Source: UBA7328 sp002471345
GTDB taxonomy: Bacteria; Bacteroidota; Bacteroidia; Chitinophagales; Saprospiraceae
NCBI GenBank assembly: GCA_964011275.1
Contig: CAXGOB010000029.1
Coordinates: 1-53,889, forward strand
Length of the DNA: 53,889 nucleotides
Direction of reading: 5' to 3'
The notes under the pieces are model-generated. The model saw nothing but the letters and a program-made list of their open reading frames with translations. It searched no databases and was not told where the DNA came from. Positions 9,601 through 18,472 of this stretch are shown here, piece after piece. Position 1 is the first letter of the stretch; each line of letters begins with the position of its first letter. Made by a program: the position numbers and the translations under genes.

Positions 9601-10794
9601 CTAAAGAGACTTCATTCTCTTGATAAGATAACAGCCATTGCACTCTGCAGATTGATAATCTATATCCATAAGATCCTTCAATGAAGAAAGTACATCTTCG
9701 TAAGATTGGTCTAAATTCACAACGACTTCATGGTCTCGATCTATTGGCATAGATGGAGTTGTTATTACCTTCCATCCTGATTGTTCCATAAGCCAATCCA
9801 AGAGTCGGTCTAACTTGATGCTTTCACCTACTAGAATAACAGGAAGTTCAGGAAGAACCTCAACCAATAATATCATACTTTCAAAATTGCCATTGACATA
9901 TTTGAATTTGTCACCCTCTGACAATTCTACATTATTCTCCTCATTTAAAGTTTCGAAAAACCTCAATTTGCCATCAAAGCTTTCCGCAGAAACAAAGTCC
10001 TCTGCTTTCTCAAGATCAAAAGATGTTCCTCTAGTCATTACAGACACATCACCAAAATCTACTATCATCGGTTCTGTATCAGCCATCACGTCAAATTCTC
10101 CTCCACCAAATAATGATAATCTTCTTTGATCATCCATATCTCTAGGATATGAAAGTCTAGAGAAAGGATCCAATACAACTTCAGAACCGTCAGGGAGTGT
10201 AAATTCCTTTGATGTTTCTGTAGTCGCAATTTCAACAATTGGAGTTTTCTTATTGAGTAGTTTGTAAATCCCAAATGCTATTATTCCTGCAGCTATTATA
10301 GATCCTACTATGTAGACTATCTTATCGATAAGTGGAATACCCGAATCATTTTTCTTTCCAGCTACATAAGTTGATTTAATCGTCTCACTTTTTAGACTTG
10401 GCTTAGACTTATTTGTTGCCTCAGAAGATCTAATGACAGAAGATTTGGAAATATCTTCATTTTCTGATGTAGAAACTTGATCAGTGACAATTGGTTTTGG
10501 TGCAAAAGCTACCTTCTTCATTGATGGCTGGACCTCTACGACTTTAGGGCTCAAATCGTCATTTTTAGGAATTCCATGAATATCTACTAATGATGTCATT
10601 GTTTTCCAATCCTTTTTGACATTAGGAGTCTTAAAGGATTTTAAGTCCTCAAATTGAGACCATACTACCTTTAATCGATCTAATTCATTAGAATGGGCAA
10701 TATCCTCAGCCAACCAAGACTGTACTTTGGCAACTTGCTTTTTGGAGCAGTTTCCATTCAGATATTTCATAAGTAACCCTTCCTTCATTTTCAT
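9601..10794 (-). CDS. FecR-family transmembrane anti-sigma regulator
   Basis: A 397-residue protein. Residues 1-50 look like the cytosolic anti-sigma segment (YLNGNCSKKQVAKVQSWLAE). A long charged linker leads to one membrane helix (about 159-178, IVYIVGSIIAAGIIAFGIYK). A periplasmic FecR domain follows (about 190-290: FTLPDGSEVVLDPFSRLSYP, GGEFDVMADTEPMIV). At 315-395 there is a DUF4974/STN-like domain (LDRLLDWLMEQSGWKVI ... YLIKRM). Family knowledge: FecR proteins relay a TonB-receptor signal across the inner membrane to an ECF sigma factor. The 158-residue cytosolic part is longer than usual. No TonB receptor follows; two hydrolases do. The sigma gene lies about 95 bases upstream. Confidence 0.9.
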   Translation of the reverse strand: MKMKEGLLMKYLNGNCSKKQVAKVQSWLAEDIAHSNELDRLKVVWSQFEDLKSFKTPNVKKDWKTMTSLVDIHGIPKNDDLSPKVVEVQPSMKKVAFAPKPIVTDQVSTSENEDISKSSVIRSSEATNKSKPSLKSETIKSTYVAGKKNDSGIPLIDKIVYIVGSIIAAGIIAFGIYKLLNKKTPIVEIATTETSKEFTLPDGSEVVLDPFSRLSYPRDMDDQRRLSLFGGGEFDVMADTEPMIVDFGDVSVMTRGTSFDLEKAEDFVSAESFDGKLRFFETLNEENNVELSEGDKFKYVNGNFESMILLVEVLPELPVILVGESIKLDRLLDWLMEQSGWKVITTPSMPIDRDHEVVVNLDQSYEDVLSSLKDLMDIDYQSAECNGCYLIKRMKSL

Positions 10795-10888
10795 TGTCTC
10801 AATCTTTAGACGATTTGTATCATTCTTCCCACATTATTGGTGGACATTGATAAATCTACATCTCTGTGCTTTTATTGCATTTTTTGAA

Positions 10889-11389
10889 TTAATAGATATT
10901 CTTATTTTTTGCTAGATCCTTTCTTAATGCTTTGAATGCTCTTGCCATATTGTCTTCTACGGTTCTTTCTGAAATTTTCAAAAATTTGGCAATTTCGGGA
11001 TAAGTCAATCCTTCAATTTTATTGAGCATAAATATTTTCCGATTTTTAGTTTTCAGCTTATTTAGAGATTTCATAATCTCAGAGCGTATAATAAAAGAGT
11101 CCATTTCAGTTTCACTAGAGGCAAGAAGCACACTATGTCCATCCTCCGATATACCCATCCTTTTCTCTTTCCTAATGGTATCAATTAGCGTATTTTTCAC
11201 TGCTCTAAATAGATAGCTTTTCTGAGATAGGGCTCCGCTAAAAGTGTCCCAATTATTCCAAACTTTTAAAAAAGTTGATCGAACTATATCTTTTGATGTA
11301 TCCCAATTATCGAGATACTTATATGCATAGTTACATAGAGGAGTATAATACTTCTGGAATATCGATTCGAATTTTTCTTCTTTTGTCAC
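10889..11389 (-). CDS. ECF sigma factor, FecI-like
   Basis: A 166-residue ECF sigma-70 factor. Region 2 is at about 10-75 (FQKYYTPLCNYAYKYLDNWD, VRSTFLKVWNNWD, SYLFRAVKNTLIDTIR). Region 4 is at about 110-160 (LNKIEGLTYPEIAKFLKISE, ERTVEDNMARAFKALRKDL). The start is the GTG at 11389; no ATG lies nearby in frame. With the FecR-type gene directly downstream it forms the usual sigma/anti-sigma pair that directs RNA polymerase to a small regulon. The likely targets are its own operon, including the two hydrolases, but this is inferred only from position. Confidence 0.92.
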   Translation of the reverse strand: MTKEEKFESIFQKYYTPLCNYAYKYLDNWDTSKDIVRSTFLKVWNNWDTFSGALSQKSYLFRAVKNTLIDTIRKEKRMGISEDGHSVLLASSETEMDSFIIRSEIMKSLNKLKTKNRKIFMLNKIEGLTYPEIAKFLKISERTVEDNMARAFKALRKDLAKNKNIY

Positions 11390-11846
11390 CTAGAAATTGT
11401 CCTATATGGATTTACCCCGTGAATATAGCAAAGATGCAGGATTGTTCAGAACTTCTTAACAATAGATGAGTCTTTGTTATGAAGTGATTTAAAAACTTAC
11501 CTCATCGACTGCTGATAACACATTGATCCTTAATTTTTTATCAAAATTATTCAGCCAAACGCTCATAAAACATAGGTTGTCAAGACATAAATTTGGCCAT
11601 GCATTTCAAATTTTGCATTTGCTTTGGAACTAGGCCGTTACCTCCAACAGACGATGTGGTTAATAGATGACTTCTATATAATGACTTCATAAGGAAGTTT
11701 AAAAGGTCTAATTTAATCTTTTGATTATAGCGATTGCTTTAAATCAATTGATAAAACTTCACTCATACGTCATTCATCTCTCAAAAAAAAAGCCCGTCCC
11801 GATAATTATCGAGACAGGCTTTATATTCATTATAAGCTGGATGATA
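11390..11846. other. Intergenic region between ECF sigma gene and groEL
   Basis: This 457-base AT-rich stretch holds the groEL terminator at its right end (11783-11820) and presumably the promoter of the sigma gene at its left end. I see no convincing gene, tRNA or repeat in the rest. The reading frame that crosses 11721-12170 is antisense to the groEL 3' end and looks like a shadow. Confidence 0.7.
11783..11820 (-). terminator. Rho-independent terminator of groES-groEL
   Basis: Read on the minus strand, AGCCTGTCTCGAT pairs with ATCGGGACGGGCT (two G-U pairs) around a short AATT loop and is followed by a run of T. It begins 26 bases past the groEL stop codon. Confidence 0.9.
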
Positions 11847-13481
11847 TTACATCATACCGCCCATACCACCACCTGGAGGCATCATAGGCGCAGCTGGACC
11901 TTCTTCAGGCATATCATTGATCACAGCTTCAGTAGTTATAACCATCCCCGCAATACTTCCTGCATTGAGAAGAGCAATTCTAGTTACTTTAGTTGGATCT
12001 ATAACACCTGCTTTCTTCAGGTCTTCGTACTTATCTGTTTTAGCATTGTAGCCTTCACCACCTTTCTTTCTGAAAGTTTCCATGAATACTACTGCTCCGT
12101 CTACACCTGCATTTTCTGCAATAATTCTTACAGGATACTCCAGCGACTTTTTAATGATCTGAATACCTAAATTCTCATCTTCATTTTCACCAGACACTTT
12201 GTCCAAGCACTTGATTGCCCTTATCAAAGCTACACCACCACCTGTTACAATTCCTTCTTCTACAGCAGCTCTTGTCGCATGAAGTGCATCATCTACTCTG
12301 TCTTTTTTCTCCTTCATTTCTACCTCAGTTGCAGCACCTACATAAAGTACAGCTACACCACCTGAAAGCTTAGCTAATCTTTCCTGAAGTTTTTCTCTAT
12401 CATAATCAGAAGTAGTAGTTTCAATCTGCTGCTTAATCTGATTGATTCTTCCTTGAATGTCTTTTTTCTTACCAGCACCATTCACTACAGTAGTATTGTC
12501 TTTGTCTACAGTGATTTTCTCACATGTACCTAAGTGCTCTACTTCTACATTTTCTAGTTTGTACCCTTTCTCTTCTGAGATCACAGTACCACCAGTAAGA
12601 ATGGCTATGTCTTCCAACATTGCTTTTCTTCTATCACCGAAACCAGGAGCTTTTACAGCTACTACTTTCAATCCACCTCTTAGTCTATTCACAACTAAAA
12701 GTCCAAGTGCTTGAGAATCTACGTCTTCTGCAATAATCAAAAGAGGTTTTCCAGCACCCGCTGCTTTTTCTAAAATAGGAATAACATCCTGTGTATTAGA
12801 TATTTTCTTGTCATGAATAAGAACTAATGGGTTCTCATATTCAGTCTTCATATCCTCCGTATTAGTCACGAAGTATGGAGATAGATATCCTCTATCAAAC
12901 TGCATTCCCATCACTTCCTCTACATAAGTATCAGTACCTTTTGCTTCTTCTACCGTGATCACACCATCCTTTGATACTCTTTTCATCGCATCAGCGATCA
13001 ATGCTCCGATCTCAGCGTCATTATTAGCTGAAATTGATGCTACTTGCTCTATCTTTTTGAAATCATTTCCAACTACTGTAGACTGTTTCTTAAGATCCGC
13101 TATCACAGCTTCAACCGCTTTATCGATACCTCTTTTAAGGTCCATAGGATTAGCACCTGCTGCTACATACTTCATCCCTGAAGTCACCATAGCTTGAGCC
13201 AATACTGTAGCTGTAGTAGTACCATCACCTGCACTGTCAGCAGTTTTAGATGCTACTTCTTTTACTAACTGAGCACCCATATTTTCTACTGGGTCTTCTA
13301 ATTCTACTTCTTTAGCTACTGTCACACCATCTTTAGTTACAGATGGAGCACCAAAGCTTTTTTGAATAACTACGTTACGACCTTTTGGTCCTAATGTTAC
13401 TTTTACTGCATTGGCAAGAGCATCTATACCTGCTTTTAATTTGCCACGAGCTTCAGAATCAAAGCTAATTTGTTTAGCCAT
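11847..13481 (-). CDS. groL: Chaperonin GroEL (Hsp60)
   Basis: A 544-residue cytosolic ATP-dependent chaperonin that forms the 14-subunit folding chamber with GroES. The start KQISFDSEARGKLKAGID, the ATP-binding TLGPKGRNVVIQ and DGTTTATVLAQA segments, GGGVALIRA, and the Gly/Met-rich tail GGGMGGMM are all present and the length is normal. It lies 55 bases downstream of groES on the same strand and ends at a clear terminator, so the two form the usual bicistronic operon. No CIRCE repeat was seen. Confidence 0.99.
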   Translation of the reverse strand: MAKQISFDSEARGKLKAGIDALANAVKVTLGPKGRNVVIQKSFGAPSVTKDGVTVAKEVELEDPVENMGAQLVKEVASKTADSAGDGTTTATVLAQAMVTSGMKYVAAGANPMDLKRGIDKAVEAVIADLKKQSTVVGNDFKKIEQVASISANNDAEIGALIADAMKRVSKDGVITVEEAKGTDTYVEEVMGMQFDRGYLSPYFVTNTEDMKTEYENPLVLIHDKKISNTQDVIPILEKAAGAGKPLLIIAEDVDSQALGLLVVNRLRGGLKVVAVKAPGFGDRRKAMLEDIAILTGGTVISEEKGYKLENVEVEHLGTCEKITVDKDNTTVVNGAGKKKDIQGRINQIKQQIETTTSDYDREKLQERLAKLSGGVAVLYVGAATEVEMKEKKDRVDDALHATRAAVEEGIVTGGGVALIRAIKCLDKVSGENEDENLGIQIIKKSLEYPVRIIAENAGVDGAVVFMETFRKKGGEGYNAKTDKYEDLKKAGVIDPTKVTRIALLNAGSIAGMVITTEAVINDMPEEGPAAPMMPPGGGMGGMM

Positions 13482-13536
13482 ATCTTAATTTTTTTTGAAT
13501 TTTCGATTAATAAATTATTGATAAAAGGGATTTGGA

Positions 13537-13809
13537 TTAATCCAAGATAACTAAGATGTCATCTTCTCTCATGATAAGTAAGTCATCACCATCATATTGT
13601 AATTCTTGTCCTGCATACTTGCCATACAGAACTGTATCACCTTTTTTTACAGTCAATTTTTCACCATCTTTTCCAGGTCCCACTGCTACTACTTTACCTT
13701 TTTGAGGTTTTTCTTTAGCTGTATCAGGAATGATAATTCCTCCTTTGGTTTTTGCATCTGCTGGAGCAGGCTTTACTACCACTCTATCGTTGATTGGCTT
13801 AAGCTTCAT
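13537..13809 (-). CDS. groS: Co-chaperonin GroES (Hsp10)
   Basis: A 90-residue co-chaperonin, the heptameric lid of GroEL. It opens MKLKPINDRVVVKPAPADAK and contains the mobile loop GGIIIPDTAKEKPQKGKVVA, then KKGDTVLYGKYAGQE and a closing DDILVILD. Length is typical. It is first in the operon with groEL. The region upstream has no CIRCE element; a sigma-54-like -24/-12 pattern sits 48 bases upstream of the start and is listed separately with low confidence. Confidence 0.99.
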   Translation of the reverse strand: MKLKPINDRVVVKPAPADAKTKGGIIIPDTAKEKPQKGKVVAVGPGKDGEKLTVKKGDTVLYGKYAGQELQYDGDDLLIMREDDILVILD

Positions 13810-13856
13810 ATTAAGTACTCTCTTTTTAGTTTAAAAAATGAATATGCCAGTATTAT

Positions 13857-13873
13857 AGCATATGATGTGCCAA
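13857..13873 (-). promoter_or_regulatory. Possible sigma-54-like element upstream of groES
   Basis: On the minus strand the 17 bases read TTGGCACATCATATGCT. GG and GC are 12 bases apart, the spacing of sigma-54 promoters, and only one base of the TTGC half differs. The site ends about 48 bases before the groES start. A single match in AT-rich DNA could be chance, and no activator gene is in view. Confidence 0.25.
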
Positions 13874-14076
13874 ATCGAATCTGCTGACAAAAAGTTATGC
13901 CATTCAGTCAAGTGTGGCAGGATTTAATAAGGCAAAGGCGAAAAATAAAATATATGGGTGTCATAATGTCATAGTGACTTGTTCTATCATAGTTTCCCTT
14001 CATTCACCTAAATATTGAAGCTCAGATTCAGAAGGAGATCCGTATTTTCCCAGAATAATCCAATTAGAAAACAACT

Positions 14077-14805
14077 ATGCTCAGTTTCTTCCGAAGTATC
14101 CGTCAAAGATTACTATCTAAAAATGAAGTTACTCGTTATATAATCTATGCCATTGGTGAGATTGCCCTAGTCATGATAGGTATCCTACTTGCCTTACAAG
14201 TTAATAATTGGAATGAAGGCCGGAAAAACATAAAAAAAGAGGTGATATATCTCCAAAATTTTAAAAAAGACTTAGAATTCGAAATTTCTAGACAAAAAGA
14301 AACATTAAACAAAACAGCTTACAAAATATCAGTATTCAAAGCTTTAGATCCTAGTTTCCACGTTTGGGCCAACATGACAAATCATATAACTGAAAATATC
14401 AATTTAGATAGTATTCGACTTGTTGATGTTTTCAGACGAGGTTCCAATAACAGATTTGTAAATGGAACTTATAACACATTAAAAGACAATGGTGATATAC
14501 GACTCATAAGAAATGAAGAATTATACCTGAAAATCGTTTTTATCTACAATAATCATCTTCTATCAGCAACGAGCATTTACCAAGACCTCAAAAAAGTAGA
14601 AAACGAATTGAGGTTTAAATATTCAAAAGAATTGAAGTACTCAAATATCCAACAAACCTTTTTTACACATCCTAATAAAAAGCAGATCAAAGCAGACCTC
14701 ACTTACTACTATGAAATATTTTCTCTACGTTACCATGAGGCTTCAAGAGCTCTAGAAACTATGGAAGAGGCATTAGCTTTGATCAATCAGGAGCTAAATA
14801 ACTGA
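14077..14805 (+). CDS. DUF6090-family membrane protein (intact copy)
   Basis: A 242-residue protein of the DUF6090 type, function unknown. The N-terminus has the family hallmark: a basic lead (FFRSIRQRLLSKNEVTRY), then a membrane helix YAIGEIALVMIGILLALQVN and NNWNEGRKN. The remaining ~190 residues are helical and charged, probably periplasmic, with NTYNTLKDNGDIRLI-like family features around residue 130. A related gene at 17496 has the same N-terminal layout but an early stop; the two flank the S9 peptidase gene, which is on the opposite strand. It has no obvious operon partner. Confidence 0.85.
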   Translation: MLSFFRSIRQRLLSKNEVTRYIIYAIGEIALVMIGILLALQVNNWNEGRKNIKKEVIYLQNFKKDLEFEISRQKETLNKTAYKISVFKALDPSFHVWANMTNHITENINLDSIRLVDVFRRGSNNRFVNGTYNTLKDNGDIRLIRNEELYLKIVFIYNNHLLSATSIYQDLKKVENELRFKYSKELKYSNIQQTFFTHPNKKQIKADLTYYYEIFSLRYHEASRALETMEEALALINQELNN

Positions 14806-14912
14806 AATAGATTTGCTTAAACTTTTTCGTCATATTTAGCAAAATCTCCAAAGAGATTTGGTATCTCATTCACTAGATAAAATCTTCTGACAATAAGTAG
14901 CTTATCTCAAAA

Positions 14913-17351
14913 TCAAGGCCGATTTATCTTTTTAATATCAGATTTATTCTTTACATATTTCTCTAGCCACTGATCTTGCTCCCAAAGCATGTGCAGCACA
15001 GATTCTTTTGCAGAGTAACCATGACTTTCTTTAGGAAGCATGACTAATCGAGCTGTAGCACCTAGACCTTTTAATGCATTAAAATATCTTTCACTTTGCA
15101 TAGGATAAGTCCCTGAATTATTGTCTGCTTCTCCATGGACCAATAACAATGGTGTTTTCATTTTTTCTGCATGCATAAATGGTGACATCGTATAATACAC
15201 TTCAGGTGCTTCCCAATATGATCTTTGTTCCCGCTGAAAGCCAAAAGGAGTAAGTGTCCGATTATATGCGCCACTCCTTGCGATCCCTGCTGCATAATCA
15301 TTACTATGAGAAAGAAGATTAGCTACCATGAATGCTCCATAGGAATGCCCCCCTACTCCAACTCTTTCTCTATCTATATATCCTAGATTGTCTACTGCAT
15401 CAATAGCAGCTCGGCCATTAGCAACTAATTGTTTTCTAAAGCTGTCATTAGGTTCATCATCGCCTTCACCTATAATAGGGAATGCCGCTCTTGCTAAAAC
15501 AGCGTATCCTCTGGTCACCCAAAATATAGGAGAACCATAAGATGGGTAGGTGAATGCATATGGAGAAGAGGTTACCTGAGCAGCTGAGCTTTTGTCTTTA
15601 TACTCTACTGGATATGCCCACAGAATCATTGGCAATTTTTCACCAGATGACCTATCATACCCAGGAGGTAGGTAAAGTGTGCCTGATAGATCTAATCCGT
15701 CATCTCTCTTATAATTAATAACTTCTTTATGGACATCCCTGATAGAGGCAAATGGGTTTTCAAAGTTGGTAACTTCAGTCAGTTTGTTTTTGGAATTCAG
15801 GTCTCGGATGAAGTAATTAGGGTAGTCCTTATTCGACTCTATACTGGTTAAAAACTTTCCTTTCTTCAGATCAATAGCATCGACTATTCTCTCCAGTTTT
15901 TTATTCTTACTTGCTCTATAGATTCTTTTTGTTCTCTTCGTATTTAAATCATATTCGTCAATAAAAGGTAAAATCCCTTCATCGGAATAACCTCTTCCAA
16001 TCAAATACAGTTTATCATCATTTTTCGCTACAGTATACTCTCCATACTCATTTTTTTCAGTTACTAAACTCCCTGGATCACTGTAAGAATCTTGATAATT
16101 TCTATCTTGAATTGTAGTAGTTTCTTCAGAAGAATTTGAAGGGTTAAACAAATAACTTTTAACATTCCTATTATTAAATTCTCTGTCATGGGCGATTGCT
16201 GTGTTGTCATCACACCATTGTACAAATCTGAATCTATTTTCAGTTTCAACAAGTTTTGATACAGGACCAGTGAAAGGAGCATCTTGCTGGTATAATGCAT
16301 CTCGAAAATCTACATCCACAGCAGGATCACCTCCATCCAATGCTTCTACCCAAACAATTGTGGAAGGTTGATCTTCTCTCCACTGGATACTCCTCATTCC
16401 TAATCTTACGGCATCAAATCCTTTTGGCAAATCTTCAATTAATGGCACTGCTAGCAACACTTTTACCAATTCACCATTGCTCTTGTATACTGTGGTTTTA
16501 GAAGGGAATCTATAATATGGGACTAGATATGAAAATGGCCGCTCCACAGTAGTTACCATATAGAAATTACCATCTGGCGAACTAGAAATAGACCTATAAA
16601 TAGCCTCTGGAAGCCAAGACTTCGTCTCTCCATTCAGATCCACCATAATAAGTTCAGAATTGGCTAGAGTTGTAAAGTTTTGTTCATCCGTTTTGTCCTT
16701 TAGCAAATCCTGATAAGTTCTATTTTGTGCTTTTTTACCAAAATTCTCAGATATGGTTGGACCTGTTGGCACGGTACTCGACTTGTCAATTAAATCCTTC
16801 TTCGTGTCAGGTAATGCTTTAACAATTAACGACTTACTATCCTTTGTCCATGAAAATGGAGAACCCATATTTGCATTAAGAGAGATGTCAGACAGTGGTG
16901 CTGCAGTAGATGATTTAACATCCAAAACCCACAACTTTGTACTCTCATTTTTAGATACGCTGAAAGCAATTTTTGACTCGTCTGGTGCCCATCTTACATA
17001 TGAGATCTGAACATCTTGAGGTATACCTAATATTTCTTTCTCCTTCTTGCTTTTGACATCGAGAAGAGAAATTTTATTCAGAAATCTAGTTCTACTTCCA
17101 ATATTTGTTTTTGGATTGATCCGTAGTCCTGCCAGTCTCAATTCTTTTTGAGAGAGCTCTTCTATAGTCTTGAAAGAATTTCTATACTGTAAAAGGGCTT
17201 TGTCTCCCTTTGAATTCATACTCATGCGAGGTGGAAGTGGAACATCTACCAGATCTAATATTGCCTTGCTGGGTTTTTGGTAACCCAAATCAACTTGTGC
17301 GGCTAATGAGTAGGAAATAAGAAAAGACAGTACAATAAGTAGCTTTTTCAT
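14913..17351 (-). CDS. S9-family prolyl-oligopeptidase-type serine peptidase, secreted
   Basis: An 812-residue exported peptidase. I start at the ATG at 17351 (MKKLLIVLSFLISYSLAAQ, a clear signal peptide) rather than the GTG six codons earlier. The N-terminal ~540 residues are a beta-propeller-like filter domain. The C-terminal ~260 are the alpha/beta hydrolase catalytic domain with Ser670 in GVGGHSYGAFMVANLL, Asp743 in VHGEADNNSG and His777 in PKESHGYS. The overall pattern resembles the glutamyl-endopeptidase-like S9 group of bacteria and chloroplasts; the exact specificity is not certain. It is a single gene between two DUF6090 genes on the other strand. Confidence 0.93.
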   Translation of the reverse strand: MKKLLIVLSFLISYSLAAQVDLGYQKPSKAILDLVDVPLPPRMSMNSKGDKALLQYRNSFKTIEELSQKELRLAGLRINPKTNIGSRTRFLNKISLLDVKSKKEKEILGIPQDVQISYVRWAPDESKIAFSVSKNESTKLWVLDVKSSTAAPLSDISLNANMGSPFSWTKDSKSLIVKALPDTKKDLIDKSSTVPTGPTISENFGKKAQNRTYQDLLKDKTDEQNFTTLANSELIMVDLNGETKSWLPEAIYRSISSSPDGNFYMVTTVERPFSYLVPYYRFPSKTTVYKSNGELVKVLLAVPLIEDLPKGFDAVRLGMRSIQWREDQPSTIVWVEALDGGDPAVDVDFRDALYQQDAPFTGPVSKLVETENRFRFVQWCDDNTAIAHDREFNNRNVKSYLFNPSNSSEETTTIQDRNYQDSYSDPGSLVTEKNEYGEYTVAKNDDKLYLIGRGYSDEGILPFIDEYDLNTKRTKRIYRASKNKKLERIVDAIDLKKGKFLTSIESNKDYPNYFIRDLNSKNKLTEVTNFENPFASIRDVHKEVINYKRDDGLDLSGTLYLPPGYDRSSGEKLPMILWAYPVEYKDKSSAAQVTSSPYAFTYPSYGSPIFWVTRGYAVLARAAFPIIGEGDDEPNDSFRKQLVANGRAAIDAVDNLGYIDRERVGVGGHSYGAFMVANLLSHSNDYAAGIARSGAYNRTLTPFGFQREQRSYWEAPEVYYTMSPFMHAEKMKTPLLLVHGEADNNSGTYPMQSERYFNALKGLGATARLVMLPKESHGYSAKESVLHMLWEQDQWLEKYVKNKSDIKKINRP

Positions 17352-17495
17352 GCTTATAAATTTTGGCACTACAATTTAGAAATTTTCTATGATTTTAATT
17401 AGAACCACTTCTGAAAGGTCTGTTCTAAAGAATTGGGAAATTTTTCCTAATAACAAATGTTCCGTATTTTTCACTGTTTACCAATTTGAGAGCAC

Positions 17496-18296
17496 ATGAT
17501 CCATTTATTTCGTAGCCTACGTCAAAAACTTCTTACTTAAAGACGGCTAACAAAATATCTAGTATATGCAATTGGTGAGATTACTTTAGTCATTATAGGG
17601 ATCCTACTTGCTCTTCAGATCAATACATGGAATAGCCATCGAATCGAAAAGAAAGAAGAAGAATTCATTTATCAACGTTTGATTCAAGATTTGGAACAGG
17701 TCATAAAAGGTCTGGAGATATCAATTTCAAATTTTGATGCCAGACTCCTTTATGGTGCTGAAGCTCTCCAACAACTCAATAGTAAAAATATTGATCAAGT
17801 GCTTTCATGGAGTGAATATTCGAGAGCTAAAGACAAACGTCCGAATTTTATCAAATCTCAAAACTTGTCTTATGGCAAAATACTATTCAGAATACTTGTG
17901 ATAAATCTTTTTTATCCTACAGACAATACCTTTCAAGAATTGATATCCAGTGGAAAAATTGACATTATTAGTGATAAAGAATTGAAAGCAGACATTCAAT
18001 CCTACTACCCAAGAATGAAGAGGTTACAAAATTTTCAAGACAAGATCATTTTTACTGTTCAATCCAAGTATAGAGATGCTTTGGAAAGAAATCGTATAAG
18101 CTATCTAAATGAACAGTCACTCGAGGAATTAATCGAAACAGGAATAGATAAAAAGGACATAGAAGAAGCAATCGAAAATTTACTCAGCTTGACAAGAGGC
18201 TCTTTGAGAACAGAAATGAATGAAGAATCTTTGGTAAATATTAAGCACGAAGTTGAACAATTATCAAAACGAATAAAATCAAAGATCAAATACTAG
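17496..18296 (+). pseudogene. DUF6090-family gene interrupted by an in-frame TAA at codon 15
   Basis: From the ATG at 17496 the frame reads MIHLFRSLRQKLLT, then TAA (17538-17540), then RRLTKYLVYAIGEITLVIIG and on without another stop to 18296. The intact DUF6090 gene at 14077 aligns without gaps through this region (RSIRQRLLSKNEVTRYIIYA), with Lys where the TAA lies, so a single base change explains the break. After the stop there is no in-frame ATG before the membrane helix; a TTG at 17679 would give 205 residues but lose the helix. The rest of the frame is intact, so the lesion is recent, a sequencing error, or read through. Function of the family is unknown. Confidence 0.85.
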
Positions 18297-18472
18297 GATG
18301 GAGAATTGATTTTCTTATTTATCATTTGCTGCTCCAATGCTTCAACACCTGCTTCTCAAAGGTATCCTAACAACAGACTTGTTTAAGCTAATAGGAAAAG
18401 TCTGCTCGCTGTCAAGGAAATCCTTATCGTCATGGAGCTCATCTACTAAACATTTGTAAATACCTACTAGCT

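Noticed and set aside
11721..12170. 149-residue open frame opposite the groEL 3' end
   Set aside because: It is antisense to a highly conserved gene, crosses the groEL terminator and has a His/Ser/Phe-rich composition typical of a shadow frame.
14842..14859. Hairpin AAATCTC/GAGATTT after the DUF6090 gene
   Set aside because: No T-run follows on either strand and the stem is AT-rich, so I do not call it a terminator.
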